Assembly (NCBI GenBank): GCA_963973915.1
Contig: CAXBBM010000007.1
Coordinates: forward strand, 105,515-169,514
Direction: 5' to 3'
Source of the DNA: Polycyclovorans sp002706265
GTDB lineage: Bacteria; Pseudomonadota; Gammaproteobacteria; Nevskiales; Nevskiaceae
DNA length: 64,000 bases
Part shown: in pieces, positions 22,286 through 31,600 of the stretch
How positions within the stretch are numbered: position 1 is the stretch's first letter
Layout of the letters: the number at the start of each line of letters is the position of its first letter
Translations under genes and position numbers: made by a program
Notes under the pieces: generated by a model
The model's input: only the letters and a program-made list of their open reading frames with translations
Database searches by the model: none
Told to the model about the DNA's origin: nothing

Positions 22286-23543
22286 GGCTGGCCCCCGATT
22301 TTTCGATGTCGGCCTTGATCAGATAGCTGTTCTCGGCCACATAGGGCGCGCCGGGCTTGAGCCCGCCCAGCACCTCGACGTACTCGCCGTCGCTGCGGCC
22401 CAGTTCGAGCATGCGCACCTCATAGGTGTCCTCGACGCGGGTGAACACGACCGTGAAATCGCGGAAGGCTTGCAGCCCGGTGGTTCTGACCGCCAGCGGC
22501 ACATCGGCTCCGCCCACCCGCACTTCGGCATTCACGTACAGCCCCGGTGTCCAGCCGCCTGCAGCCGAATCGAACGCCGCCCAGACCTTGAGCGCCTGAT
22601 CGGCACTGCTGCCGGAGGGCGCGATGCGCGCTATCTTTCCCGTCACGCTGCCAGCGCCATCGACCTGGCTGATGCGTACCGACTGGCCCAGGTCTATGCG
22701 CGCAAGGTCGCGCGGAAACACCGACAGTTCCGCCCACACCTGCGACAGATCGCTGATGGTGAACAGCGCCGCATCACCCGCCTGCTCACCGGGATGGGTC
22801 ATGCGCGCCGTGATCGTGCCGCTGATCGGCGCGGTCACCGAATACACCTGCAGCGAGTCGTTGGACTCCACGCGCGCCAGGGTTTCGCCCGCCTTCACGC
22901 TGTCGCCCACGGTCTTGGGCACGCTTTTGACCATGCCCGCATAGCGCGCACCCACATCGCGCACCGCGTCCGGATTGGTCACGATGCGCCCGTACAGCGG
23001 CAGCACGTCGTGAATCGTTCTGGGACCTGCGATGTCCATCACGATGCCCGCAGCCTCGGCGCTGTCGGCGGCAATGGTCACGCGGCCTTCGTGGCTCTCG
23101 TAGGTCCAGCGATATTCTTCTCCCTGATACTCGGCCAGCACGGTCACATCGAAGGAATGCGGCTCGGTGACGACGCCATCGCCGCGCAGAAAATCTTCGT
23201 GCGGCGCAAACCGGAATTGATCGGTCTGGCCATCCAGACGCGCCAGTTCCACCCTCAGATCCACCGCATCGGGCGGCAGCGCCCTGCCGGCTTTGCTGAC
23301 CCACGCGCGGTACTCCGGCGGCACGCCGGATTCGAAGATCGCCAGTTCGACCACGAAATCGCCATCCCGCAGCAGGCGGCCGTTGTGCGGGCCTTTGTCG
23401 GCGGATTCTGCGGCGCCGTGCGCCGCCTCAGGTCCGTGCCCGTGCCCGTGTGTTGCCTCGGGAGCGGGTTCGCCGCAGGCGGACAGCGTCAAGGTCAGTA
23501 CCAGCAGGGCCGCCATTGGCCAGAGATTCAGTGCGTTCTTCAT
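22275..23543 (-). CDS. czcB: Periplasmic adaptor (membrane fusion) protein CzcB-like
   Basis: 422 residues. A lipoprotein-type signal (LTLSAC) is followed by a His-rich stretch THGHGHGPEAAHG near residues 31-43. Then come the barrel-sandwich and beta-barrel parts (GMVKSVPKTVGDSVKAGETL, VTAPISGTITARMTHPGEQ) of RND adaptors. The C-terminus ends ASHDH. The His clusters could bind metal and deliver it to the pump, as described for CusB/CzcB proteins. The start ATG overlaps the czcC stop (ATGA), so the genes are translationally coupled. Confidence 0.92.
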
Positions 23544-24844
23544 GGTGCATTCGATTCCGTAGGGGATACGCCCGGGGCGGGGGCGCCGGTGAGGCGCTGG
23601 ATTTCAATCAGGTGGCCGTGATACTCGGTGGCGGCTTCGATCAGGCGGGCCTTCTGCACCGCCCATTCGGCCTGCGCATCGCGCAGTTCCAGCAGCGAGT
23701 AACGGCCGCGCCGGTAGGCGTGCTGGGTCTGCCTGAGCGCCTCTTCCATGGCCGGCACCACGCGGTCGCGCTGGGCTTCGTATTCGATGCGCGCGTGGCT
23801 GAGCTCCTGGTAGAGGGCGAACAGGTGCGCCTGCGCCTTGAGCCAGGCCTGCTCGCGGGCCGGTCCCACCTCGGCCAGGCGGGCCTCGTTTTCGGCAATG
23901 GCGCCGGCCGCGCGTTCGCGGCTGAACAGGGGCAGCGCAGCCGAGAACACCAGACCGACATCATCGGTGGCCTCGACCCGGCGCAGCCCGGCGCCCACAC
24001 GCACGCTGGTGCTGCGCCGCGCCTGCGCCAGACGCAGTTCCGAGGCGCGCAGGCGGGCCTGGTTGGCAAACAGCAGCACATCCGGGGTGGTCTGCATCTG
24101 CGCCAGCAGCGCATCGAAGGCCGCGACCTCGGGCAGTTGCAGCAGGTCGCCCACCAAGGCGCCGAAGTCGGGCGCCATCACGCCGGTGGCCGCGGCCAGG
24201 TGGCGGCGGGCCGACAGCAGTTCGTGTTCGGCGTGCTCCTCTTCAAGCTCGGCCCGCGCCAGCGAAACCTGTGCGCGCGACCGTTCGGCCAGCGGCGCAC
24301 GCGCCGCGTCCACGCGTCGATTCACCTCGGCCAAGGTGCTGCGCGCCAGCCGGGTGGCCTGATGCGCGATCCCGAGCTGGGCCTGGTCGGACAGCACGTG
24401 GATGAAACGGCGGGCCACTTCGGCGCGCAGGTCCAGTCGGGCAATCTCGGCCTCGGTGACCAGGCCTTCGCGTTCGGCCCGGCGGGCGTCGAGGCGGCGG
24501 TCGCGCAGGCCGCCACGCTCGATCAACTGGCTGAATCCGATCGTGGTCTGGGCCTTGTCCAGACCCGACAGCGCGCCGCTGCCCAGGGCGTCTTCCAGCT
24601 CGAGGTTCAGCTCGGGCGCCGGCCGCAGCCGGGCCTGCCGCGTTCGGGCCTCGGCGGCCGCGAGCTGCGCGCGGTAAGACTGGAACAGGGGATGCCGCGA
24701 CTCCGCGCGTCGCAACGCCTCGGCGAGTGACAGCTCGGTGTCTTGCGGCGGCGCGATGACATTGCTGGCGCCGGCAACAGGGGTGCACAGCGCGGCGATC
24801 AGCATCGCCCACAGCCGCGCACGGGGTATCGAATTTGCAAACAT
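23540..24844 (-). CDS. czcC: Outer-membrane factor CzcC-like (TolC family)
   Basis: 434 residues. A signal peptide (LIAALCTPVAGA) precedes two long helical OEP repeats rich in Ala, Arg, Glu and Leu (SLAEALRRAESRHPLFQSYR; YRRGRYSLLELRDAQAEW), typical of TolC-like channels. It forms the outer-membrane duct for the CzcA/CzcB pump. The start at 24844 has GGAGG just upstream. It is the first pump gene of the operon, 55 bp downstream of a small His-rich gene. Confidence 0.92.
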   Translation of the reverse strand: MFANSIPRARLWAMLIAALCTPVAGASNVIAPPQDTELSLAEALRRAESRHPLFQSYRAQLAAAEARTRQARLRPAPELNLELEDALGSGALSGLDKAQTTIGFSQLIERGGLRDRRLDARRAEREGLVTEAEIARLDLRAEVARRFIHVLSDQAQLGIAHQATRLARSTLAEVNRRVDAARAPLAERSRAQVSLARAELEEEHAEHELLSARRHLAAATGVMAPDFGALVGDLLQLPEVAAFDALLAQMQTTPDVLLFANQARLRASELRLAQARRSTSVRVGAGLRRVEATDDVGLVFSAALPLFSRERAAGAIAENEARLAEVGPAREQAWLKAQAHLFALYQELSHARIEYEAQRDRVVPAMEEALRQTQHAYRRGRYSLLELRDAQAEWAVQKARLIEAATEYHGHLIEIQRLTGAPAPGVSPTESNAP

Positions 24845-24899
24845 GCAGCCTCCCGAACAGGGGAAGAATCAGGCGTCCGCGTGGCGCGGACGACGAGGT

Positions 24900-25310
24900 T
24901 CAGGCGGCGTGCAGGGGCGGCCCGCGCAGCGGCGGACGCAAATAGGGTGCATGGGTTGCGGCGCTGCGCTGCGGGTCACGCCGGATTGGGGGAGTGCGGT
25001 TCAGGCCCCGCCAGGTCCAGATAAAAACCGCCAGCAGCACCAGCAGCAGATCCAGGCCTGCGCCCGTCTTGCCGGACTTGCTCATGGCATCGGCCATCAC
25101 CGGCACATCGACATCGTGGTGCTGGTCGCTGACGTGGTGGTCAATATGGTGGCCACCATCGTTGAAATGCAGGCTGGCCGGCGGTTCGCTGCCATCCAGG
25201 CTCAGATGCAGGTGCGCGCCGGTCAGCCGGGTCGACAGCAACGCGACGCAGACCAGAACCAGCATCCACGTCTGCCACGCCGAGTGTTTCTGGGGGGCTG
25301 AAGCACGCAT
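24900..25310 (-). CDS. Small His-rich membrane protein upstream of czcCBA
   Basis: 136 residues. A first hydrophobic segment (about 14-28) could be a signal anchor. It is followed by a short His-rich stretch with nine histidines between residues 33 and 65 (HLHL, GGHHIDHH, DQHHD), then a second hydrophobic segment (about 86-101, LDLLLVLLAVFIWTW) and an Arg/Pro-rich tail. The position and His content recall CzcI-type small proteins in front of czcCBA in Cupriavidus, but sequence identity cannot be judged here. A periplasmic metal-binding or metal-sensing role is inferred. There is no Shine-Dalgarno site; a TATACT box ends 7 nt before the ATG, so the mRNA may be leaderless. Confidence 0.72.
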   Translation of the reverse strand: MRASAPQKHSAWQTWMLVLVCVALLSTRLTGAHLHLSLDGSEPPASLHFNDGGHHIDHHVSDQHHDVDVPVMADAMSKSGKTGAGLDLLLVLLAVFIWTWRGLNRTPPIRRDPQRSAATHAPYLRPPLRGPPLHAA

Positions 25311-25317
25311 GAACCCG

Positions 25318-25323
25318 AGTATA
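25318..25323 (-). promoter_or_regulatory. Candidate -10 box (TATACT) of the His-rich/czc operon
   Basis: TATACT on the minus strand ends 7 nt before the ATG at 25310, so transcription would start at or next to the start codon. No -35 match was found at 16-18 bp spacing, so an activator may be needed. Confidence 0.45.
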
Positions 25324-25377
25324 GCGGCTGGCCTGCTGGACGATCGCGCCGGCCCCGCCCGCCGGATGTCGGGCGGA

Positions 25378-25989
25378 CTAGCCGCGCGCGGCTTCAAGCG
25401 CCGCCACCCGCGTCTCGAGCGCGGCGATCCGCGCCTCCAGTCCCTCGGTCGCGGCGCTGCGCGTCGCCGGGGCGGGCAGCGCCTCGGCCACCGGCTCACC
25501 GCAGAGGTGATGCGCCCAGCGGGTGGCCGCCTGGCCTGACTGGCGTGGCAGCTGGCTGACCAGGGGCGTGCCGCGGTCGGCAAGATCCTGCAGCGCGGCC
25601 TCGACCCCGGCGACGTCTGCCGGACCGCCGATGTAGGCCGCGTTGGCCTTCAGCTCGGCGACGGTCAGCGCGCCGCGCAGCATCAAGGTGACCAGCACCG
25701 CCTGGGTGTCACGCTTGAGCAGCAGTTGATGCTGAAACTGCTGTCGCCATTTTTCGGAGCGACCAAAGCGGTCATCACGCACCACCCAGCCCATCGCTTC
25801 CAGGTCGCGCAGGGCCTGGCCGACATCGCCCTCGCTGAGCTGCAGGTGCGGATGCCGCTGGCTTTTCTGGTTGCAGGCGGCGCGCAGGCCGTTGACCGTC
25901 ATCGGGTAATAGTCCGGCGTGCTGATCGATTTTTCGACCAGCGAGGCGATGACCCGCGCGACGTTGGCGCTGAGCTCGGGGATGCTCAT
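25378..25989 (-). CDS. yceH: YceH-family (DUF480/UPF0502) protein
   Basis: 203 residues. Conserved stretches are ARVIASLVEKSISTPDYYP, LNGL-like VNGLRAACNQKSQRHP, and the winged-helix-like second half with VLVTLMLRGALTVAELK and the REP-like FGRSEKWRQQF. The C-terminus ends in a short coiled coil (LEARIAALETRVAALEAA). The DUF480 family has two winged-helix domains and no settled function. The ATG at 25989 overlaps the transaldolase stop (ATGA), indicating translational coupling. Confidence 0.88.
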   Translation of the reverse strand: MSIPELSANVARVIASLVEKSISTPDYYPMTVNGLRAACNQKSQRHPHLQLSEGDVGQALRDLEAMGWVVRDDRFGRSEKWRQQFQHQLLLKRDTQAVLVTLMLRGALTVAELKANAAYIGGPADVAGVEAALQDLADRGTPLVSQLPRQSGQAATRWAHHLCGEPVAEALPAPATRSAATEGLEARIAALETRVAALEAARG

Positions 25990-27074
25990 TCGGCCAGCAT
26001 CCGGTCGCGCTTGTCGGCCACCGCCGCCAGCAGGTCGGCATAGGCGGTTTCGAACTGGGCGATGCCGTCGACACACAGCTGGTCGGTGATCTCGTCCAGC
26101 TTCACGCCCGCCTCGGCAATCGCGGCCAGTTGCGCCTTGGCCGCGTCGAGATCGACATCGAGACTGCGCGACACGGTGCCGCGCTCGCGGAAGGCGTCGA
26201 GGGTCGCAGGCGGCACGGTGTTGACCGTGTGCGGGCCGATCAGCGCATCGAGGTACATCGTTGGCGAGTACTCCGGGTTCTTGGTGCCGGTGCTGGCCCA
26301 CAGCATGCGCTGCGGGCGCACGCCCCGGTCCAGCAGGGAACGCGCGGCCGGCGTGTCCAGCAGGTCCAGAAAGTCGGCATAGGCAGCGCGTGCGTTGGCG
26401 ATGGCGGTGGTGCCCTGCAGCGGCTTCGGCAGCTTGGGATCGGCTGCGGCATCGATGCGGCTGACAAAAAAACTGGCCACGCTGGCCACCGCCTGCGGGT
26501 CGCCGCCGGCGGCGGTCCATTGGGTCATGCCGTCGACCCAGGCTTCTGCGATGGCGCGGTAGGCGGCCCGGCCAAACAGCAGGGTCACGTTCACCGAAAT
26601 GCCGGCGGCGAGCAGCTGCGGCAGCGCTTCGACCCCGGCTGCGGTGCCCGGCACCTTGATCATCAGGTTGGGGCGGCCCACCGCCGCCGCGAGCCGCCGG
26701 GCGGCGGCAACGCTACCGCGGGCGTCGTGCGCCAGGGTGGGCGACACCTCGAGGCTGACCCAGCCATCGAGCCTCTGGCTTGCGTCGAACAGGCCAGCAA
26801 AGGCATCGGCCGCATGCTGGATGTCGGCGATGGCCACGTGTTCGTAGAGGCGTTCCGGGTCGCGCTCGCCAGCCGCGATCTGCGCCTGAAGTGCCGGGTC
26901 GTAGAGGGCGGTGCCGGCGATGGCCTGCTTGAAGATCGCGGGGTTGGAGGTCAGCCCGCGAATCGCGGACTCGTTGATCAGCCGCGCCAGACCGCCCTGG
27001 TCCAGCAGGTCGCGGCGTATGAAGTCGAACCACAGCGACTGGCCGTGGGCAAATACGTCATCAAGTCGGCTCAC
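25986..27074 (-). CDS. tal: Transaldolase
   Basis: 362 residues from a GTG at 27074; GTGs at 27083 and 27086 are alternatives, and no in-frame ATG is available near the conserved start SRLDDVFAHGQSLWFD. Family motifs are TSNPAIFKQAI and NLMIKVPGTAAGVEAL with the Schiff-base lysine, then VNVTLLFG and LWASTGTKNPEY. It transfers a dihydroxyacetone unit in the pentose phosphate pathway. The length fits the longer type-2 transaldolases. A good ribosome site is not visible. It lies downstream of gltD (126-bp gap) and overlaps yceH. Confidence 0.9.
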   Translation of the reverse strand: MSRLDDVFAHGQSLWFDFIRRDLLDQGGLARLINESAIRGLTSNPAIFKQAIAGTALYDPALQAQIAAGERDPERLYEHVAIADIQHAADAFAGLFDASQRLDGWVSLEVSPTLAHDARGSVAAARRLAAAVGRPNLMIKVPGTAAGVEALPQLLAAGISVNVTLLFGRAAYRAIAEAWVDGMTQWTAAGGDPQAVASVASFFVSRIDAAADPKLPKPLQGTTAIANARAAYADFLDLLDTPAARSLLDRGVRPQRMLWASTGTKNPEYSPTMYLDALIGPHTVNTVPPATLDAFRERGTVSRSLDVDLDAAKAQLAAIAEAGVKLDEITDQLCVDGIAQFETAYADLLAAVADKRDRMLAE

Positions 27075-27199
27075 CGGAAACACCACATCGGATTCGAATG
27101 GGTGCCCAGCATAAACCGCCGGCCGGAAACGCTCGCAAGACCTTGGCCGAGGCGCGCCCCTTGCGGCCGGAAGCCCGGCCCGCGCCCCGGTGCTGCGCG

Positions 27200-28615
27200 T
27201 CAAACCCCCAGCGTTTCGAGGATGGCTTCGGCGGCTTCGCGGCCTTCGAACACGGCGGTGACCACGAGATCGGAGCCGCGCACCATGTCGCCACCGGCGA
27301 AGATTTTCGGGTTGGCGGTCTGGAACTTGTGCGGGCGTTTGGCATGCGTGTGCACCCGCACGCGGCCGTCTTCGTGCAGCGACACGCCGTGCGGTTCGAG
27401 CCACTCCGCCGGGCTGGGACGGAAGCCGAAGGCGATGGCCACGCGGTCGGCGGGGATGACCTGTTCGGAGCCTTCCACCACCTCGGGGCGGCGACGGCCG
27501 CGCGCATCGGGGGCGCCCAGGCGGGTCTCGACGACCTTGACGCCCTCGACCTTGCCGTTGCCGACGATGGCCACCGGCTGCCGGTTGAAGAGGAACTTCA
27601 CGCCCTCTTCCTTGGCATTGGCCACTTCGCGCTTGGAGCCGGGCATGTTGGCTTCGTCGCGGCGGTAGACGCAGGTGACGCTGGCCGCCTGCTGACGAAT
27701 GGCGGTGCGGTTGCAGTCCATGGCCGTGTCGCCGCCGCCCAGCACCACGACGCGCTGCCCGGCCATGTCGATGAAGTCGGCGGCATCTTTTTCGATGCCC
27801 ATGACCCGGTTGATGTTGGAGATCAGGTACGGCAGGGCCGAGACCACGCCGGGCAGGTCTTCGCCGGGGAAGTCGCCGGTCATGGCGGTGTAGGTGCCCA
27901 TGCCCAGGAACACGGCGTCGTACTCGGCCAGCAGCTGGTCCAGCGTCACATCAGTGCCGACGTGGGTGTTCAGGCGGAACTCGATGCCCATGTATTCCTG
28001 GATGTCGCGGCGGGTCTTGACCACCTCCTTTTCCAGCTTGAAGGGCGGAATGCCGAAGGTCAGCAGGCCGCCGATCTCGGCGTGGCGGTCATAGACCACG
28101 GCCTGCACGCCATTGCGCGCCAGGATGTCGGCGCAGCCAAGGCCAGCGGGTCCGGCGCCGATGATCGCGACCTTCTTGCCGGTGGGTTCCACCCCCGACA
28201 TGTCCGGCCGCCAGCCCTGCTTGAAGGCCTCGTCAGAGATGTATTTTTCGATGGAGCCGATGGTGACCGCGCCGAAGCCGTCGTTGAGCGTACAGGCGCC
28301 TTCGCACAGCCGGTCCTGCGGGCACACCCGGCCGCAGATTTCGGGCAGCGAGTTGGTCTTGTGGCTGAGCTCGGCGGCGGCGAACAGGTTGCCTTCCTCC
28401 ACCATTTTCAGCCAGTTGGGAATGTAGTTGTGCACCGGGCACTTCCACTCGCAGTAGGGGTTGCCGCAGTCGAGGCAACGCCCCGCCTGGGAGGCCGCCT
28501 GCTCGGCGGGAAACTCCCTGTAGATCTCGCGCCAGTCGTGCATGCGCACTTCGACCGGCGCCTTCCTGGGGTCCTGACGGGAGACTTCGAGAAACTGGAG
28601 GTGATTCTTTGCCAT
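27200..28615 (-). CDS. gltD: Glutamate synthase, small (beta) subunit GltD
   Basis: 471 residues. The N-terminal cysteines (RCLDCGNPYCEWKCPVHN, and RVCPQDRLCEGAC) bind the 4Fe-4S clusters. Two dinucleotide-binding folds follow: AIIGAGPAGLGCAD for FAD and VVLGGGDTAMDCNR for NADPH. The C-terminal KIFAGGDMVRGSDLVVTA closes the FAD site. GltD takes electrons from NADPH and passes them to GltB for glutamate formation from glutamine and 2-oxoglutarate. It follows gltB by 20 bp in the same operon. Confidence 0.96.
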   Translation of the reverse strand: MAKNHLQFLEVSRQDPRKAPVEVRMHDWREIYREFPAEQAASQAGRCLDCGNPYCEWKCPVHNYIPNWLKMVEEGNLFAAAELSHKTNSLPEICGRVCPQDRLCEGACTLNDGFGAVTIGSIEKYISDEAFKQGWRPDMSGVEPTGKKVAIIGAGPAGLGCADILARNGVQAVVYDRHAEIGGLLTFGIPPFKLEKEVVKTRRDIQEYMGIEFRLNTHVGTDVTLDQLLAEYDAVFLGMGTYTAMTGDFPGEDLPGVVSALPYLISNINRVMGIEKDAADFIDMAGQRVVVLGGGDTAMDCNRTAIRQQAASVTCVYRRDEANMPGSKREVANAKEEGVKFLFNRQPVAIVGNGKVEGVKVVETRLGAPDARGRRRPEVVEGSEQVIPADRVAIAFGFRPSPAEWLEPHGVSLHEDGRVRVHTHAKRPHKFQTANPKIFAGGDMVRGSDLVVTAVFEGREAAEAILETLGV

Positions 28616-28635
28616 GCAAAATTCCTTGGTGACGC

Positions 28636-31600
28636 TTAAGCCGCAGCCTTGACCGCGTGGATCAACGAATTGATTTCGGCCGCCTTGGGCTTGACCAGCC
28701 AGAAGCGGCCGACGTAATCACGGAAGTCATCGATGATGTGCTGGCCCCACTCGCTGCCGGTTGCGGCGACGTAGTCCTTGATGAGGCTGCGCAGGTAATA
28801 CTGATGCGCTTCCATGGACTCTGACACCACGCGGTGGATATCGATCAGTTCATGGTTGTAACGGTCCACGAAGCCGCGGCTTTCATCGAGGACGTAGGCA
28901 AAGCCGCCGGTCATGCCGGCACCGAAGTTGACGCCCACTTCACCGAGCACGGCCACCACGCCGCCGGTCATGTACTCACAGCCATGGTCGCCCAGGCCTT
29001 CCACCACCGCCGTGCAGCCCGAGTTGCGCACGCCGAAACGCTCGCCCGCCGTCCCCGCCGCATAAAGCGTGCCGCCGGTGGCGCCGTACAGGCAGGTGTT
29101 GCCGATGATCGCCGCCTGCCGCGCCACGAAGCGCGAGCCGCGCGGCGGCTTGATGACGATACGGCCGCCTGCCATGCCCTTGCCCACGTAGTCATTGGCT
29201 TCGCCTTCCAGCTCCAGGTTGAGGCCGCCGGCGTTCCACACGCCGAAGCTCTGGCCGGCGGTGCCGGTCAGTTTCAGGGTGATGGGCGCGTCGATCATGC
29301 CCAGGTTGCCGTGGCGCTTGGCAATTTCCCCTGACAGCCGCGCGCCGATGGAGCGGTCGCGATTGGTGACTTCATAGGTGAACTCACCGCCGGCCTTGGC
29401 CTCGATGGCAGGCAGACAGTCCTTGACCATCTGCTCGGCCAGTTCGCCCTTGTCGAACGGCGGGTTGGGCGAAGTGCAGAAATGCTTGGACGGCAGGATC
29501 ATGCCCGCACCATCGAGGATGGGCCGCAGGTCCAGCGAGCGCTGCTTGTCGGTCTCGCCTTCCAGCAGTTCCAACAGGTCGGTGCGACCGATGAGTTCGG
29601 CCAGCGACGTCACGCCCAGCCTGGACAGCCACATGCGGGTTTCTTCGGCGACGAACCTGAAGTAGTTCATCACCATTTCGGGCAGGCCGATGAAGTGCTT
29701 CAGGCGCAGCACCTTGTTCTGAGTGGCGACGCCGGTGGCGCAGTTGTTGAGGTGGCAGATGCGCAGGTATTTGCACCCCAGCGCGACCATGGGCGCGGTG
29801 CCGAAGCCGAAGCTCTCGGCGCCCAGAATGGCGGCCTTGACCACGTCCAGACCGGTCTTCAGGCCGCCGTCGGTCTGCACCCGCACCTTTTCGCGCAGGC
29901 CGTTCATGCGCAGCGTCTGGTGGGTTTCGGACAGGCCCAGCTCCCAAGGCGTGCCGGCGTACTTGACCGAGGTGAGCGGGCTGGCGCCGGTGCCGCCGTC
30001 GTAGCCGGAGATGGTGATCAGGTCAGCGTAGGCCTTGGCCACACCGGCGGCGATGGTGCCGACGCCGGGGCCCGACACGAGCTTCACCGACACCAGCGCG
30101 CTCGGGTTGACCTGCTTGAGGTCGTAGATCAGCTGCGCCAGGTCTTCGATGGAGTAGATGTCGTGGTGCGGCGGCGGCGAGATCAGCGCCACGCCGGGTT
30201 TGGCGTAGCGCAGCTTGGCGATTTGGTCGTTGACCTTGTCGCCAGGCAACTGGCCACCTTCGCCGGGCTTCGCCCCTTGTGCCACTTTGATCTGCAACAC
30301 CTCAGCGCTGGACAGATAGGCCGGGGTGACACCAAAGCGGCCCGAGGCCACCTGCTTGATCTTGGAGTTCTTCTCGGTGCCGTAGCGGGCCGGGTCTTCG
30401 CCGCCCTCACCGGAGTTCGAGCGCCCGCCGAGGCGGTTCATGGCGGTGGCCAGCGCCTCGTGCGCCTCGGGCGACAGCGCGCCCAGGCTCATGCCGGCCG
30501 AGTCGAAGCGCTTGAGGATGGCGTCGATGGGCTCGATGTCATCGATGGCCAGCGGCGTGTCCAGCTCCTTGAGCTTGAACAGATCGCGCACCGCCGTGAC
30601 CGGGCGGTGATTGACCAGCGCCGCGTACTTTTCATAATCGGCGTACTCACCGCTCTGCACGGCCTCGTGCAGCGTGCGGATCACATCCGGGTTGTACGCG
30701 TGGTACTCGCCGTTGAAGACAAACTTCATCAGGCCGCCCTGATCCGGCGTCTTGCGCGGATTCCAAGCCGCCTTGGCCAGATGGGCCTGATCGTCTTCGA
30801 GGTCGCTGAACCGTGCGCCCTGAATGCGGTTGACGGTGCCTTCAAAGCACAGCGCCACCACCTCGTCGTGCAGGCCCACGGTTTCGAACAACTGCGCGCC
30901 GCGATAGCTGGCGATGGTCGAAATGCCCATCTTCGAGATGATCTTGTACAGACCCTTGTTGATGCCCTTGCGGTACGCCTGGGTGAGCGCTGCATCGTCC
31001 TTGGGGGTGGCGAGCTCGCCCTTCTGGCGCATGTCGTACAGCGAGGCATAGGCCAGGTAGGGGTAAACCACGCTGGCGCCATAGCCGATGAGGCAGGCGA
31101 ACTGGTGCGGGTCGCGCGCGGTGGCGGTTTCAATGGCCAGATTGCAGTCGCAGCGCAGGCCCTCGGCTATCAGCCGGCTGTGCAGGGCGCCGGTGGCGAG
31201 CAGGGCATGAATGGGCAGTTTGCCCTTTTCAACCCTGCGGTCCGACAACACCAGAATGACCACGCCGCGCTCGCGCACGGCCGCAACGGCCACATCACAG
31301 GCCTGCCGAATGGCGGCTTCCAGCCCCACGGCCGGGTCGTATTGCAGGTCGATCACTTCGTGGCGATAGACCGGATCGGCCAGCAGGCTGCGGAACTTGG
31401 CCTCCGACAGCAGCGGCGAATCCACCATGAGCCGCGCGGCGCGCTCGGGCGTTTCCTCGAACATCGAGCACTCGGGGCCCAGCGAGCATTCCAGGCTCAT
31501 CACGATCTGCTCGCGCAGCGGGTCGATGGGCGGATTGGTGACCTGGGCGAACTGCTGACGGAAGTAGTCGTAGGGCGAGCGAATCTGGCTGGACAGCACG

